From contig NC_007677.1 of NCBI RefSeq assembly GCF_000013045.1, positions 3,454,001 through 3,518,000 of the forward strand: a stretch of 64,000 nucleotides of DNA, given 5' to 3'. The stretch's first letter is position 1, and every line of letters starts with the position of its first letter. Origin of the DNA: Salinibacter ruber DSM 13855. Its GTDB lineage: Bacteria > Bacteroidota > Rhodothermia > Rhodothermales > Salinibacteraceae. A program made the position numbers and the translations under genes. This document shows, one piece after another, positions 55,872 through 64,000 of this stretch. The notes below the pieces were generated by a model, which was given only the letters and a program-made list of their open reading frames with translations, had not been told where the DNA came from and made no database searches.

Positions 55872-57413
55872 ATGCGATCTGGCTCATTCGGCATTCTTGA
55901 CTGGGTCGCAGTTGCGGGGTACGTCCTCGTCATCCTCGGCATCGGATTTTGGGGAACGCGCCGGTCCGACACGAGCGATGACTACTTTCTCGCGGGGCGC
56001 TCCATTTCTTGGCCCCTCACGGGCCTTTCGCTGTTTGCGACCAACATGTCAGGGAGCACCCTGGTGGGCCTGATTGGGGGCGCGTACCAGATGGGACTCG
56101 TCATCTACAACTACGAATGGACGGCGGTCGTCGCTCTCCTTGTCCTCATCTTCTTTTTCCTCCCTGTCTACCGTCGTCTCGGCATTACGACGGCACCTGC
56201 GTTTCTGGAGTATCGCTTTGACGTGCGCACCCGAAAGTACTTCTCGGCCCTCGCTCTCACCGGGAACGTCTTGATCGACATGGCGGGCACGCTTTACGCG
56301 GGAGCCATCGTGATGCGGGTCGTGCTTCCCACGCTGTCGCTAGAAGTGTGTGTAGGGGTGCTTGCCCTCCTGGCGGGCATGTACGCCATCGCAGGGGGGC
56401 TTCGCGCCGCCGTCTATACTGATGTGCTCCAGGGTGTCCTCCTGCTCGCGGGTACAGCCTGCGTGTCGGCGGCAGCGTACTGGCAGGTGGGCGGATGGGG
56501 GGCAGTTGAGAGCGCCACCACCCCGTCCATGCGAAACCTCATCCTTCCAGCTAACAGTGAGGTTCTCCCGTGGCCTGGCCTCTGTACAGGCCTAATGCTG
56601 CTGGGTGTATATTACTGGTGCATCAATCAGGTGATGGTGCAGCGTACGATGGCGGCACGCTCACTTGATGAGGCCCGGCAGGGAGCACTACTTGCCGGAG
56701 CACTTAAACTCCCGGTTTTGATCTTGATGGTAATGCCTGGCCTTCTCGCCTTAGTTCTGTATCCTGATCTACAGAATCCGGACCTCGTCTTTCCAACACT
56801 CGCGTTTGATCTTCTTCCTAGCGGTCTACGTGGCCTTGTCCTAGTGTCGTTTGTTGCGGCAGTCATGTCGTCCGTCGACTCCGTGCTAAACTCCGCGTCG
56901 GCCCTCCTCACGATGGACTTCTACGCGGCGCTGCGCCCAGAGGCATCAGAGCGCCAACTTGTGCTCGTTGGACGGATCGTCGCCGCTGTCGTCCTGGTTC
57001 TCGGCGCTGCGATCGCGCCGCAAATTGCCCAGTTCTCGTCGCTTTGGACGTACCTGCAGTCCGCGCTCTCGTACCTCACCCCTCCCATCGTCGCCGTCTT
57101 CCTCGGCGGGCTCTTTGTCCGTCGCGTGAACCACCACGCCGCGTTTTTCACCCTCGTGGCCGGCAGCCTGCTGGCGCTCGCTCTCCTCCTCGTCGATCCA
57201 GGCCTACACTTCCTCTACGTGGCGGGCCTTCTCTTCGTGGCGAGTCTGGTCGTGATGGGAGGCGTCAGCTACGCCACGGCTCCCTGGATCGCCTCCGCCC
57301 CCAACGCGGCGGCCATGTGGCAACGGAGTGACTCGGACATCACCCCCGAAACGACGACGGCCACCATCCTCCTGCTCATCGCCATCGCCGTCACCGTCGG
57401 TCTTCTGTGGTAG
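55872..57413 (+). CDS. Sodium:solute symporter (SSS family)
   Basis: A 513-residue transporter with about 13-14 transmembrane helices. Family landmarks: FWGTRRSDTSDDYFLAGRSI, the sodium-site region SLFATNMSGSTLVGLIGGAYQMG, GGLRAAVYTDVLQGVLLL and VMSSVDSVLNSASALLTMDFY. It likely imports the sugar released by the locus using sodium, fitting a halophile. Composition is a little AT-richer between about 56.5 and 56.9 kb than neighbouring genes. Confidence 0.94.
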   Translation: MRSGSFGILDWVAVAGYVLVILGIGFWGTRRSDTSDDYFLAGRSISWPLTGLSLFATNMSGSTLVGLIGGAYQMGLVIYNYEWTAVVALLVLIFFFLPVYRRLGITTAPAFLEYRFDVRTRKYFSALALTGNVLIDMAGTLYAGAIVMRVVLPTLSLEVCVGVLALLAGMYAIAGGLRAAVYTDVLQGVLLLAGTACVSAAAYWQVGGWGAVESATTPSMRNLILPANSEVLPWPGLCTGLMLLGVYYWCINQVMVQRTMAARSLDEARQGALLAGALKLPVLILMVMPGLLALVLYPDLQNPDLVFPTLAFDLLPSGLRGLVLVSFVAAVMSSVDSVLNSASALLTMDFYAALRPEASERQLVLVGRIVAAVVLVLGAAIAPQIAQFSSLWTYLQSALSYLTPPIVAVFLGGLFVRRVNHHAAFFTLVAGSLLALALLLVDPGLHFLYVAGLLFVASLVVMGGVSYATAPWIASAPNAAAMWQRSDSDITPETTTATILLLIAIAVTVGLLW

Positions 57414-57508
57414 GCCCGGCGACGAACGGAAACGCTCCCCGGAGCGGCGGCCCGAAACGGCGCTCAGCGCGATGACACGGCGGGTCGGGACACAATCCTG
57501 TGGTCCAC

Positions 57509-57589
57509 TTGACATTTTGATAACCTCCGGTTTATTATGAAACCGGTTTCTTGAAACCCGTTTCACTCCAACAATTCGTTTCAAGAAAC
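57509..57589 (+). promoter_or_regulatory. susC promoter with phased LacI-type operator array
   Basis: TTGACA (57509-57514), 18-nt spacer, TATTAT (57533-57538), then directly GAAACCGGTTTC (57539-57550). Half-sites GAAAC/GTTTC start at 57539, 57546, 57553, 57560 and again at 57578, 57585: alternating orientation, 7-nt pitch, 2-nt gaps. CpG-centred palindromes of this kind are typical LacI-family operators. Binding here would block initiation of susC. Confidence 0.75.
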
Positions 57590-57656
57590 CGACCAGACGG
57601 AACCGCTCCCGGCCTCCGTCCCACGCGAACACTTCCTAAGCGATTTGCTCAGCATC

Positions 57657-60600
57657 ATGCTCTGGAAAAAAGCGCTTTTATCGTTCGCCCTGCTGTTGAT
57701 GGGCGGGGTCGGTTCCGCCATCGCCCAGACTGGGACCATTACGGGGATGGTGACGGAGGCCTCGTCTGGAGACGCCTTGCCGGGTGCAAACGTCGTCATC
57801 GTTGATTCTCAGCGAGGCACAAGCACCGACGCGGACGGGGCGTTTCGCATCCCTGGCCTCGAACCGGGGACGTACCAAGTTCGGGCCTCTTTCGTAGGAT
57901 TCCGTTCTCGCACCCAGGAGGTCGATGTGGCGGCCGGTGAGACCCTTGAACTGAACTTTGCCCTGGCGCCGGACGCAATGGCGATGGACGAGATGGTCGT
58001 CGTGGGGTATGGCACTCAGGAACGGAGTGATCTTACTGGCTCGATTTCATCGGTGCCCACGGAAGATTTAGCGGAAACCCCAATTGAGAGCGCTCAAGAG
58101 GCGATTCAGGGACGCGTGTCTGGTGTGACAGTGACTCAAAACACAGGAAGCCCGGGCTCTGGCTTCAGCATACGGATCCGCGGAACCGGCACTACGGGCA
58201 ACAGCAATCCCCTTTACGTGGTGGATGGTGTCCCGGTGTCGGATCCAACGGAAACGGGGGCGGGTGGCATCAGCTTCCTCAATCCCAACGACATTGAGTC
58301 AATCGACATTCTGAAGGGGGCGTCTGCGGCAGCCATTTACGGGGCACAGGCAGCCAACGGCGCGGTCATCATCACCACAAAAAGCGGAAGCGCCGGCGAG
58401 CGCAGCGTCAGCTTTAGTGCCTACACGGGCATCCAGCAAACGCCGCGCACGATCGACATGCTGGAGGGGCCTGAGTACGCCGCCCTGCGCAACGAGGCCA
58501 ATATCAACGCCGGTCAGGCGCCCACTTTCACGTCGCCGAGTGCCTACCTCGGTCCTGAAGGAAGTACAGACTATCAGGACTTGGTCTTCGAACGTGGGAT
58601 TACACAGAACTACAGCCTAGCGGTGTCTGGAGGGACCGAGGATCTGACGTACCGAATCAGTGGCGGGTACTTTGAGGAGGGAGGTATTATTGACAAGTCG
58701 AGTCTGGAGCGGCTGAATGCACGGGTCAACACCGAGTTCGAGGTCAACGACCTACTCACTGTGGGCGAAAACTTGACTTTCGAACGGAGGACCCGCAGCA
58801 CGATCTCAGAGTCGGACAATGTGCGGAATCTACTGATCCAGACGCTGCAGGTTGACCCCACGGTGCCGGCGCGCGACAGTGCAGGCAATTTTACGGCCCA
58901 ACCCCGCACGAACGCCAACAATCCGCTGGCTGCTCTAGACTTTCGGAATAACGAGTATAACGAGAACCGTCTCGTGGGAAATGTCTTTGCGGAGTTATCC
59001 TTTTTGCCGTCGCTCCGTGTTCGCTCTCAGCTCGGCTTTGACTTGCGTAACGGCAACACGTATGCCTTTACCCCGGAGTACGACATCAGCCCCAGCTTCC
59101 GCAACGTCTCCCCAAGCACCACGCAGTATTCGGATTTTCAGAGTTCGCTTATTTGGGACAATACCTTAACTTTTGACAAGGCTTTTGGCTCCCACGACGT
59201 GGAAGCGGTGGGGGGTACTACCATCGAGACGAACTACTACCGCTTCATCAACGCTACCACGCAGGGACAGCCGGGCAACGATCCGTCGCTCCGGTACTTG
59301 GGCGCTGGCCCCGAGGTCGTGAACATCGGCGGGAGCCTCGCGGAGTCGAACCTACTGTCGTTCTTCGGACGCCTCAACTACAACTTCTCGGACCGCTACC
59401 TGCTGACCGCCGTGGCGCGCTACGACGGCTCCTCGCGGTTCGGGGCGAACAATCGATTTGCGTTCTTTCCATCCGTCTCGGCGGCGTGGCGTATTTCTGA
59501 AGAACCCTTCTTCCCCGACAACGAACTGGTGACCAACCTGAAGCTACGGGCCGGGTGGGGGCAAAACGGAAACCAGCGCATCGGGGACTACCCGTTCGCA
59601 GCCACCATTGCCGGCAATCAGGACTACGTGCTGAACGGCCAGCTAGCTCCAGGGTCTGCTCCGCTGCAGTCGCCGAACCCTAACGTAAAGTGGGAGGAGA
59701 CAACTCAGACGGACATCGGGCTCGATGCGGCCTTGTTTGGCGACCGTCTGAACCTGAGCGCCGGGTTTTACAACAAGGTCACCTCCGATCTGCTGGTGTC
59801 TCTCCCCCCGATTCCTACGAGCGGTCTGGTGAGTGCCAGCCCCGAGAACGCCGGAGAAATTCGGAACCGCGGCTGGGAGTTTTCGGCCGACTACTCTCTG
59901 ACGCCGGCTGAAGATCTGACCGTACGGGTTGGCGGCAACCTGACGACCCTGAGCAACGAAGTGGTGAGCCTCGCCCAGTCGACCGACTTCGTGATCAATA
60001 GCGGAAACTACCGAAACGGATCCATCACGCGCACCGAGCCGGGCCACCCGGTTGGGGCCTTCTACGGCTACAAGACTGACGGCCTGTTCCAGACGCCGGA
60101 AGAAGTGGCCAACGCGAATGAGCTGAGTGACGAGGGACCCTACCAGAGCGCCGACACGGCGCCGGGTGACATCCGCTTCAAGGACCTGAATGGAGACGGG
60201 CAGATCACCCAGGCAGACCAGACCTTCATCGGCAATCCGACGCCCGACTTCACCTACGGGTTCAACCTGGACGTCGAGTACAAGGGGGTGAGCCTGAGCA
60301 CCCTTTTTCAGGGCGTGCAGGGCAACGACCTCTTCGCGGCCTACAAGTTCTACACGGTGTTCAACACGGCATTCAACATGAGCGAGGCCGTCAAGAACCG
60401 CTGGACGGGCCCCGGCACGAGCACCCGCATGCCCCGCCTCACGTCCTCTGATCCGAACCAGAACAGCCGCATCTCCGACTTCTACGTGGAGGACGGATCG
60501 TACCTCCGCCTTAAAAATGTCCGGCTGGGATACTCGGTGCCGTCGCGTCTGCTCAGCTCCCTCGGCGCCGGTCTGGATCGGGCCCGCCTCTACGTGAGCG

Positions 60601-60743
60601 CCAAGAATCTCTTCACGCTCACGGGATACGACGGCTACACCCCCGAAATCGGCGTCAACAACAGCACGCTCGACCGCGGCATCGACCGGGCCACCTACCC
60701 GCAGCCACGGGTCTACACCGTCGGCATCAACCTCGGCTTCTAA
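57657..60743 (+). CDS. SusC/RagA TonB-linked outer-membrane receptor
   Basis: A 1028-residue transporter. Signal peptide (LSFALLLMGGVGSAIAQ), carboxypeptidase-like CNA-B domain (about 22-105, GTITGMVTEASSGDALPGANV), plug domain with EMVVVGYGTQERSDLTGSIS, VDGVPVSDP, IDILKGASAAAIYGAQAANG and VIITTK, then a 22-strand barrel ending TVGINLGF. It imports oligosaccharides with SusD. ATG 57657 is preferred to a TTG at 57645. Confidence 0.96.
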   Translation: MLWKKALLSFALLLMGGVGSAIAQTGTITGMVTEASSGDALPGANVVIVDSQRGTSTDADGAFRIPGLEPGTYQVRASFVGFRSRTQEVDVAAGETLELNFALAPDAMAMDEMVVVGYGTQERSDLTGSISSVPTEDLAETPIESAQEAIQGRVSGVTVTQNTGSPGSGFSIRIRGTGTTGNSNPLYVVDGVPVSDPTETGAGGISFLNPNDIESIDILKGASAAAIYGAQAANGAVIITTKSGSAGERSVSFSAYTGIQQTPRTIDMLEGPEYAALRNEANINAGQAPTFTSPSAYLGPEGSTDYQDLVFERGITQNYSLAVSGGTEDLTYRISGGYFEEGGIIDKSSLERLNARVNTEFEVNDLLTVGENLTFERRTRSTISESDNVRNLLIQTLQVDPTVPARDSAGNFTAQPRTNANNPLAALDFRNNEYNENRLVGNVFAELSFLPSLRVRSQLGFDLRNGNTYAFTPEYDISPSFRNVSPSTTQYSDFQSSLIWDNTLTFDKAFGSHDVEAVGGTTIETNYYRFINATTQGQPGNDPSLRYLGAGPEVVNIGGSLAESNLLSFFGRLNYNFSDRYLLTAVARYDGSSRFGANNRFAFFPSVSAAWRISEEPFFPDNELVTNLKLRAGWGQNGNQRIGDYPFAATIAGNQDYVLNGQLAPGSAPLQSPNPNVKWEETTQTDIGLDAALFGDRLNLSAGFYNKVTSDLLVSLPPIPTSGLVSASPENAGEIRNRGWEFSADYSLTPAEDLTVRVGGNLTTLSNEVVSLAQSTDFVINSGNYRNGSITRTEPGHPVGAFYGYKTDGLFQTPEEVANANELSDEGPYQSADTAPGDIRFKDLNGDGQITQADQTFIGNPTPDFTYGFNLDVEYKGVSLSTLFQGVQGNDLFAAYKFYTVFNTAFNMSEAVKNRWTGPGTSTRMPRLTSSDPNQNSRISDFYVEDGSYLRLKNVRLGYSVPSRLLSSLGAGLDRARLYVSAKNLFTLTGYDGYTPEIGVNNSTLDRGIDRATYPQPRVYTVGINLGF

Positions 60744-60825
60744 ACGGCGCTCCACACGCCCTCCCGGCGCCCCACACGGGGCTCAGCCTCGACACACCCT
60801 TTCCACACCGACCGATTGATCGGCC

Positions 60826-62361
60826 ATGTACCGACGCCTTCTCTCCAGCCTCCTTGCGGCCGTCGTCCTCACCGCCCTCTTCACGGGGTGCGATAGCTTC
60901 CTGCAGAAATCGCCGCAGGGCGAACTGACCTCCGAGAATTTCTTCCGGAATGGGGAGGACGCCCAGCGGGCCCTGAATTCGGTATACGACTACGCCCAGG
61001 CGCGGTCGTTCGACTTCTTCCCGCCCTATCCCATGATTTTTGGCTCCATCGCCTCAGACAACGCCACGAAAGGTGGAGAAAGCGGGAGCGATCAGATCTC
61101 GGTCCAGCGCGTGGAGCAGTTCAATCCGCGCCCCACAGACCCGTACATCACCTCTACGTGGAATACGATGTACACGGGCATCTACCGGGCGAACCTCGTG
61201 ATTGCGAACGTGCCGGACATCGAGAGCATGAGCGCCAGTCAGCGCGAGCAGATTGTGGGGGAGGCGAAGTTTCTGCGCGCATACTTCCACTTCTACGCGC
61301 TGAAGATGTACGGCCTGGGTAACGACCGGGCCAACGACGGGCCGGGCATTCCCCTGATTACCGAGCCGCTTCCAGCTTCGGATGCCGACGTGCCCCGCAC
61401 GTCGGAGGCGGAGGTGTGGGCACAGATCGAGACAGACCTGCAGGATGCCGCCACCGCGATGGGGCCCACTGCGCCGGACCTGGGCCGGGCCACGGAGGGC
61501 GCCGCGAAGGCGTTGCGCGTGGAGGCACACGTCTTCCAGGAAGAGTGGAGCGACGCGCAGACCCTGGCCAGGGAAATCATCGACTCGGGCCGCTACAGCC
61601 TCGACCCAGACTACAGCCGCGTCTTTGACCAGCGTGGAGAGTTTGGCCCTGGGTCGGTCTTCGAAATTAACCATGTGGACCTCTCGAGTGCTCTAGAGGG
61701 CACGGTCGGGACCATCTACCAGAACAGCCGGGACACCTGGGGCTACGGATTCAACTGTCCCACTCAGGCGCTCTATGACGCCTTTGAGGCCAATGACCCA
61801 CGCCGAGATGCTACCATCATCGAGAGCGGCGAGACGATTACCGGTCCGGAGGGTAACACCGAAACGGTTGAAGTCGTCGGGGCCTGTGCCGCTAACGGTC
61901 CCGATGGATACCTCAACGAAAAGATGTGGCTGCCGGCCGCACGCCAGCCCTCTGGCCCCCGCAAGGGTCCCACGAATCGGCGCGTCATCCGCTACGCCCA
62001 CGTGCTGCTGTGGCACGCGGAAGCCGCCAATGAGAACGGCGATCCGCAGGCGGCACTGGAATCGCTGAACAAGGTGCGCGCCCGGGCCCGTGACGATGAC
62101 GACGATCCGTCGAACGATCCGGATGGGGTCCTCCCCGACATCACGACCGCCAACCAGAGCGAGCTCCGCGACATCATCTGGCACGAGCAGCGGGTGGAGT
62201 TCGCGATGGAGTACCAGCGCTTCTTCAACCTCGTGCGACAGGGGCGCACTGACTTGATGGCCGACGATGGATTTCAGGAGGGCGTCAACGAGCGCTTCCC
62301 CATTCCGCAGGAGCAACTCGACCAGGGCACGGCGCTCGACCAGAATCCCGGGTACGAGTAG
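60826..62361 (+). CDS. SusD/RagB surface glycan-binding lipoprotein
   Basis: A 511-residue lipoprotein (lipobox LFTGC) with the SusD N-terminal pattern SFLQKSPQGELTSENFF, TPR-like helices (IVGEAKFLRAYFHFYALKMYG, AAKALRVEAHVFQEEW) and the C-terminal ELRDIIWHEQRVEFAMEYQRFFNLVRQG block. It caps the SusC barrel and captures oligosaccharide. It starts 82 bp after susC, almost certainly in the same operon. Confidence 0.96.
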   Translation: MYRRLLSSLLAAVVLTALFTGCDSFLQKSPQGELTSENFFRNGEDAQRALNSVYDYAQARSFDFFPPYPMIFGSIASDNATKGGESGSDQISVQRVEQFNPRPTDPYITSTWNTMYTGIYRANLVIANVPDIESMSASQREQIVGEAKFLRAYFHFYALKMYGLGNDRANDGPGIPLITEPLPASDADVPRTSEAEVWAQIETDLQDAATAMGPTAPDLGRATEGAAKALRVEAHVFQEEWSDAQTLAREIIDSGRYSLDPDYSRVFDQRGEFGPGSVFEINHVDLSSALEGTVGTIYQNSRDTWGYGFNCPTQALYDAFEANDPRRDATIIESGETITGPEGNTETVEVVGACAANGPDGYLNEKMWLPAARQPSGPRKGPTNRRVIRYAHVLLWHAEAANENGDPQAALESLNKVRARARDDDDDPSNDPDGVLPDITTANQSELRDIIWHEQRVEFAMEYQRFFNLVRQGRTDLMADDGFQEGVNERFPIPQEQLDQGTALDQNPGYE

Positions 62362-62453
62362 CCCCTCGCAGGACGAGTGTCCCGGCCCGCCCTTGCACTT
62401 CACACGTATTCTTGACCATCAGAGGCCCGGCTTTACAGGGCCCGTTGCCTGCC

Positions 62454-63368
62454 ATGACCCACGACTCCTCCTACGCCCACCAGGTGCTGCGCTTCTTGCT
62501 GATTGTCGTCGCCGCCGGCCTCGTGCTGGCGGGGTGCGACTCGGGCCCCGCCACGGACACGGCGGACGGTGTGATTGCGCCTGTGACTCCCCAGATCGAC
62601 TTCCGCGTTCAGCCAGACCTCTCGCAGTCCGATACCCTCACGCTGGAATACCAGGGCCTCAGCGAACGTCCTCGTCCTGACACCGCCAGTTTGCCCGACG
62701 TTTATACCGTAGAGGTGGGCAAAGAGAACGGCACTCCGGCCGACGGATCAAGTTCATTCCTTGTCACCTTCACAGGTCCCCGCCAGTCCGGAAACTACGC
62801 TTCCCCGATCCGCTTCCGCGCCGGGGGCGTAACCGCCACGGTCCGGTTTGCTGGCACGGTGATCGGCCCGCAGACCATTGCCGACTTTGAAAGTGGAACG
62901 GAGGGATTCTTCGCTTTCGGCGGACCGGGCATCAGCCAGGAGGAGGGCCAGCTCCGCATTGACGGCACCAACCTGGGCGGCGTGGGCGTCTTCCCGGGTA
63001 TCTCGAAGCCGTTCAGTGCACCAACGAACTTCGAGGACACGCCGGTCGTGGAGATGCGCATTCGCGCGACGGCGTCGAGTGACGGTCCAGCCGTCATCCG
63101 CACGGCGCTCAACGGAGCGGGCGACAACGCAGATGCCAACGTCACCGTGCCTGAACTCGTAGCGGAGGTGCCAGCCGACGGGGAGTACGCGACCTACTAC
63201 TTCGACTTCCGAGGCAACTTTCAGCAGTTCGACGGGGTGCCCGTAGACCCGACGCAGATGGGAGAAATCGTGCTCCTACTCAATGACAACAACCCGAACA
63301 CCTTCACGGGAACGATCTACATCGACGAAATCCGCCGGCGCCCCGTGATCCCGGAGTCTAGCAATTAG
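62454..63368 (+). CDS. Surface lipoprotein with C-terminal glycan-binding-like domain
   Basis: A 304-residue lipoprotein (lipobox LVLAGC). After an extended Thr/Pro region comes a beta-sandwich-like C-terminal half (IADFESGTEGFFAFGGPGIS, MRIRATASSDGPAVIRTAL, IVLLLNDNNPNTFTGTIYIDEIRRR) resembling galactose-binding-like/CBM folds. It lies between SusD and the GH16 enzyme, the usual slot of a SusE/F-type accessory glycan-binding protein. ATG 62454 is chosen for the signal peptide. Confidence 0.78.
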   Translation: MTHDSSYAHQVLRFLLIVVAAGLVLAGCDSGPATDTADGVIAPVTPQIDFRVQPDLSQSDTLTLEYQGLSERPRPDTASLPDVYTVEVGKENGTPADGSSSFLVTFTGPRQSGNYASPIRFRAGGVTATVRFAGTVIGPQTIADFESGTEGFFAFGGPGISQEEGQLRIDGTNLGGVGVFPGISKPFSAPTNFEDTPVVEMRIRATASSDGPAVIRTALNGAGDNADANVTVPELVAEVPADGEYATYYFDFRGNFQQFDGVPVDPTQMGEIVLLLNDNNPNTFTGTIYIDEIRRRPVIPESSN

Positions 63369-63413
63369 CTTCCACGCGGGGCGCACCCTTTTTCCGCAGC
63401 CTACGCTCCTGCC

Positions 63414-64000
63414 ATGTACACAATGCTCCTGTATCTACGACCGTTCGCCGTTGCTCTGCCACTGTTCTTCGCCACCGGGTGCGACTCGGGGGGAGGAAAC
63501 GGAGGTACGGAGTCCAATACCGCTCCGACCGCCACGTTTAGCGTGTCTTCCAACAGGCCCACCGCCGGAACTGAGGTGCAATTCGACGCTACCGGCTCCA
63601 GCGACGCGGAAGGCGGCATTACCTCCTACGAGTGGTCCATCGGAGAAACGACGAAAACGGGTGCGCAGGTGCGCCACACTTTCCCAGAAACCGTAGAGAA
63701 CAAGTACGGGGAGAACGCACGCTACGAGGTGACTCTCACGGTGACGGACGCGAACGGGGCCACCGACGACGCTTCGAAGAGCGTGCGCGTCGCTCCCATC
63801 AACGCCACCGTCACCTGGAAGCAGGTCTGGGGCGACGAGTTTGAGGGACAGGGCCTCCCGAACTCGGACAAGTGGTACTATGAAACCGGTGGCGACGGTT
63901 GGGGCAATCAGGAGCAGCAGTACTACACGGAAAATGACCCAGAAAATGCACGTTTAGAAAACGGCAATCTCGTCATCGAGGCTCGTAAGGAATCCTATCA
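63414..64000 (+). CDS. PKD-GH16 endo-beta-glucanase lipoprotein, 3'-truncated by window edge
   Basis: Open frame running off the right edge (195 complete codons visible). Lipoprotein signal (FFATGC), acidic linker, a PKD domain (about 38-130, TATFSVSSNRPTAGTEVQF, SYEWSIGE, YEVTLTVTDANGATDD) and the start of a GH16 domain (VWGDEFEGQGLPNSDKW, GGDGWGNQEQQYYT, LENGNLVIEARK). GH16 enzymes with this N-terminus are mostly beta-1,3(4)-glucanases/laminarinases. The catalytic ExDxxE is beyond the window. Confidence 0.88.
   Translation, partial: MYTMLLYLRPFAVALPLFFATGCDSGGGNGGTESNTAPTATFSVSSNRPTAGTEVQFDATGSSDAEGGITSYEWSIGETTKTGAQVRHTFPETVENKYGENARYEVTLTVTDANGATDDASKSVRVAPINATVTWKQVWGDEFEGQGLPNSDKWYYETGGDGWGNQEQQYYTENDPENARLENGNLVIEARKESY

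Overview
The window looks like chromosomal DNA of an extremely halophilic, GC-rich member of the Rhodothermota/Bacteroidota, most like Salinibacter. Three things point there: strongly acidic, lysine-poor proteins with Asp/Glu/Ala/Thr/Pro-rich linkers; a SusC/SusD glycan-uptake locus; and a HiPIP-type ferredoxin. The species is inferred from gene content and style, not from a database match.

Layout. 1-4.5 kb: single metabolic and repair genes (partial SDR, two hotdog thioesterases, GNAT, M20 peptidase, endonuclease V). 4.7-15.6 kb: translation core: tRNA-Val(GAC), thrS, infC-rpmI-rplT, pheS, pheT, then zapA with a small coiled-coil partner and an ABC-F ATPase. A strong hairpin-plus-T-run lies in the thrS-infC gap, and infC has no ATG and appears to start at ATT. 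15.6-21.3 kb: secreted proteins (FG-GAP propeller, GH18 lipoprotein, Tat-exported GHL10-like hydrolase, amidohydrolase). 21.4-26.3 kb: an AT-richer foreign-looking insert with an AbrB/Doc toxin-antitoxin pair, in which the toxin looks damaged, followed by a 1342-residue nuclease-STAND NTPase that is the best defence-system candidate here. 26.3-31.9 kb: two TlpA-like thioredoxins, a THUMP RNA methyltransferase, a DUF885 peptidase and a small outer-membrane barrel.

32.4-34.3 kb and 45.4-47.1 kb: two chemoreceptors. The second has lost about 98 residues of the signalling hairpin relative to the first. 34.8-44.7 kb: a heavy-metal tripartite efflux cluster (TolC, adaptor, HME-RND pump) extended by a PII-like protein, a DUF2231-like membrane protein, a HiPIP and an OmpR-type two-component pair. 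47-54.5 kb: ClpB, a phasin-DUF2188 fusion, cupin, DUF6483-like protein, MsbA-like ABC exporter and a lipoprotein.

54.7-64 kb: a polysaccharide utilisation locus with LacI regulator, SSS symporter, SusC, SusD, a surface lipoprotein and a PKD-GH16 beta-glucanase running off the right edge. Upstream of susC a TTGACA-N18-TATTAT promoter runs directly into an array of GAAAC/GTTTC half-sites phased 7 nt apart, the expected operator type for the LacI protein. GH16 suggests a laminarin-like beta-1,3-glucan substrate. No CRISPR array, rRNA or complete insertion sequence was seen.
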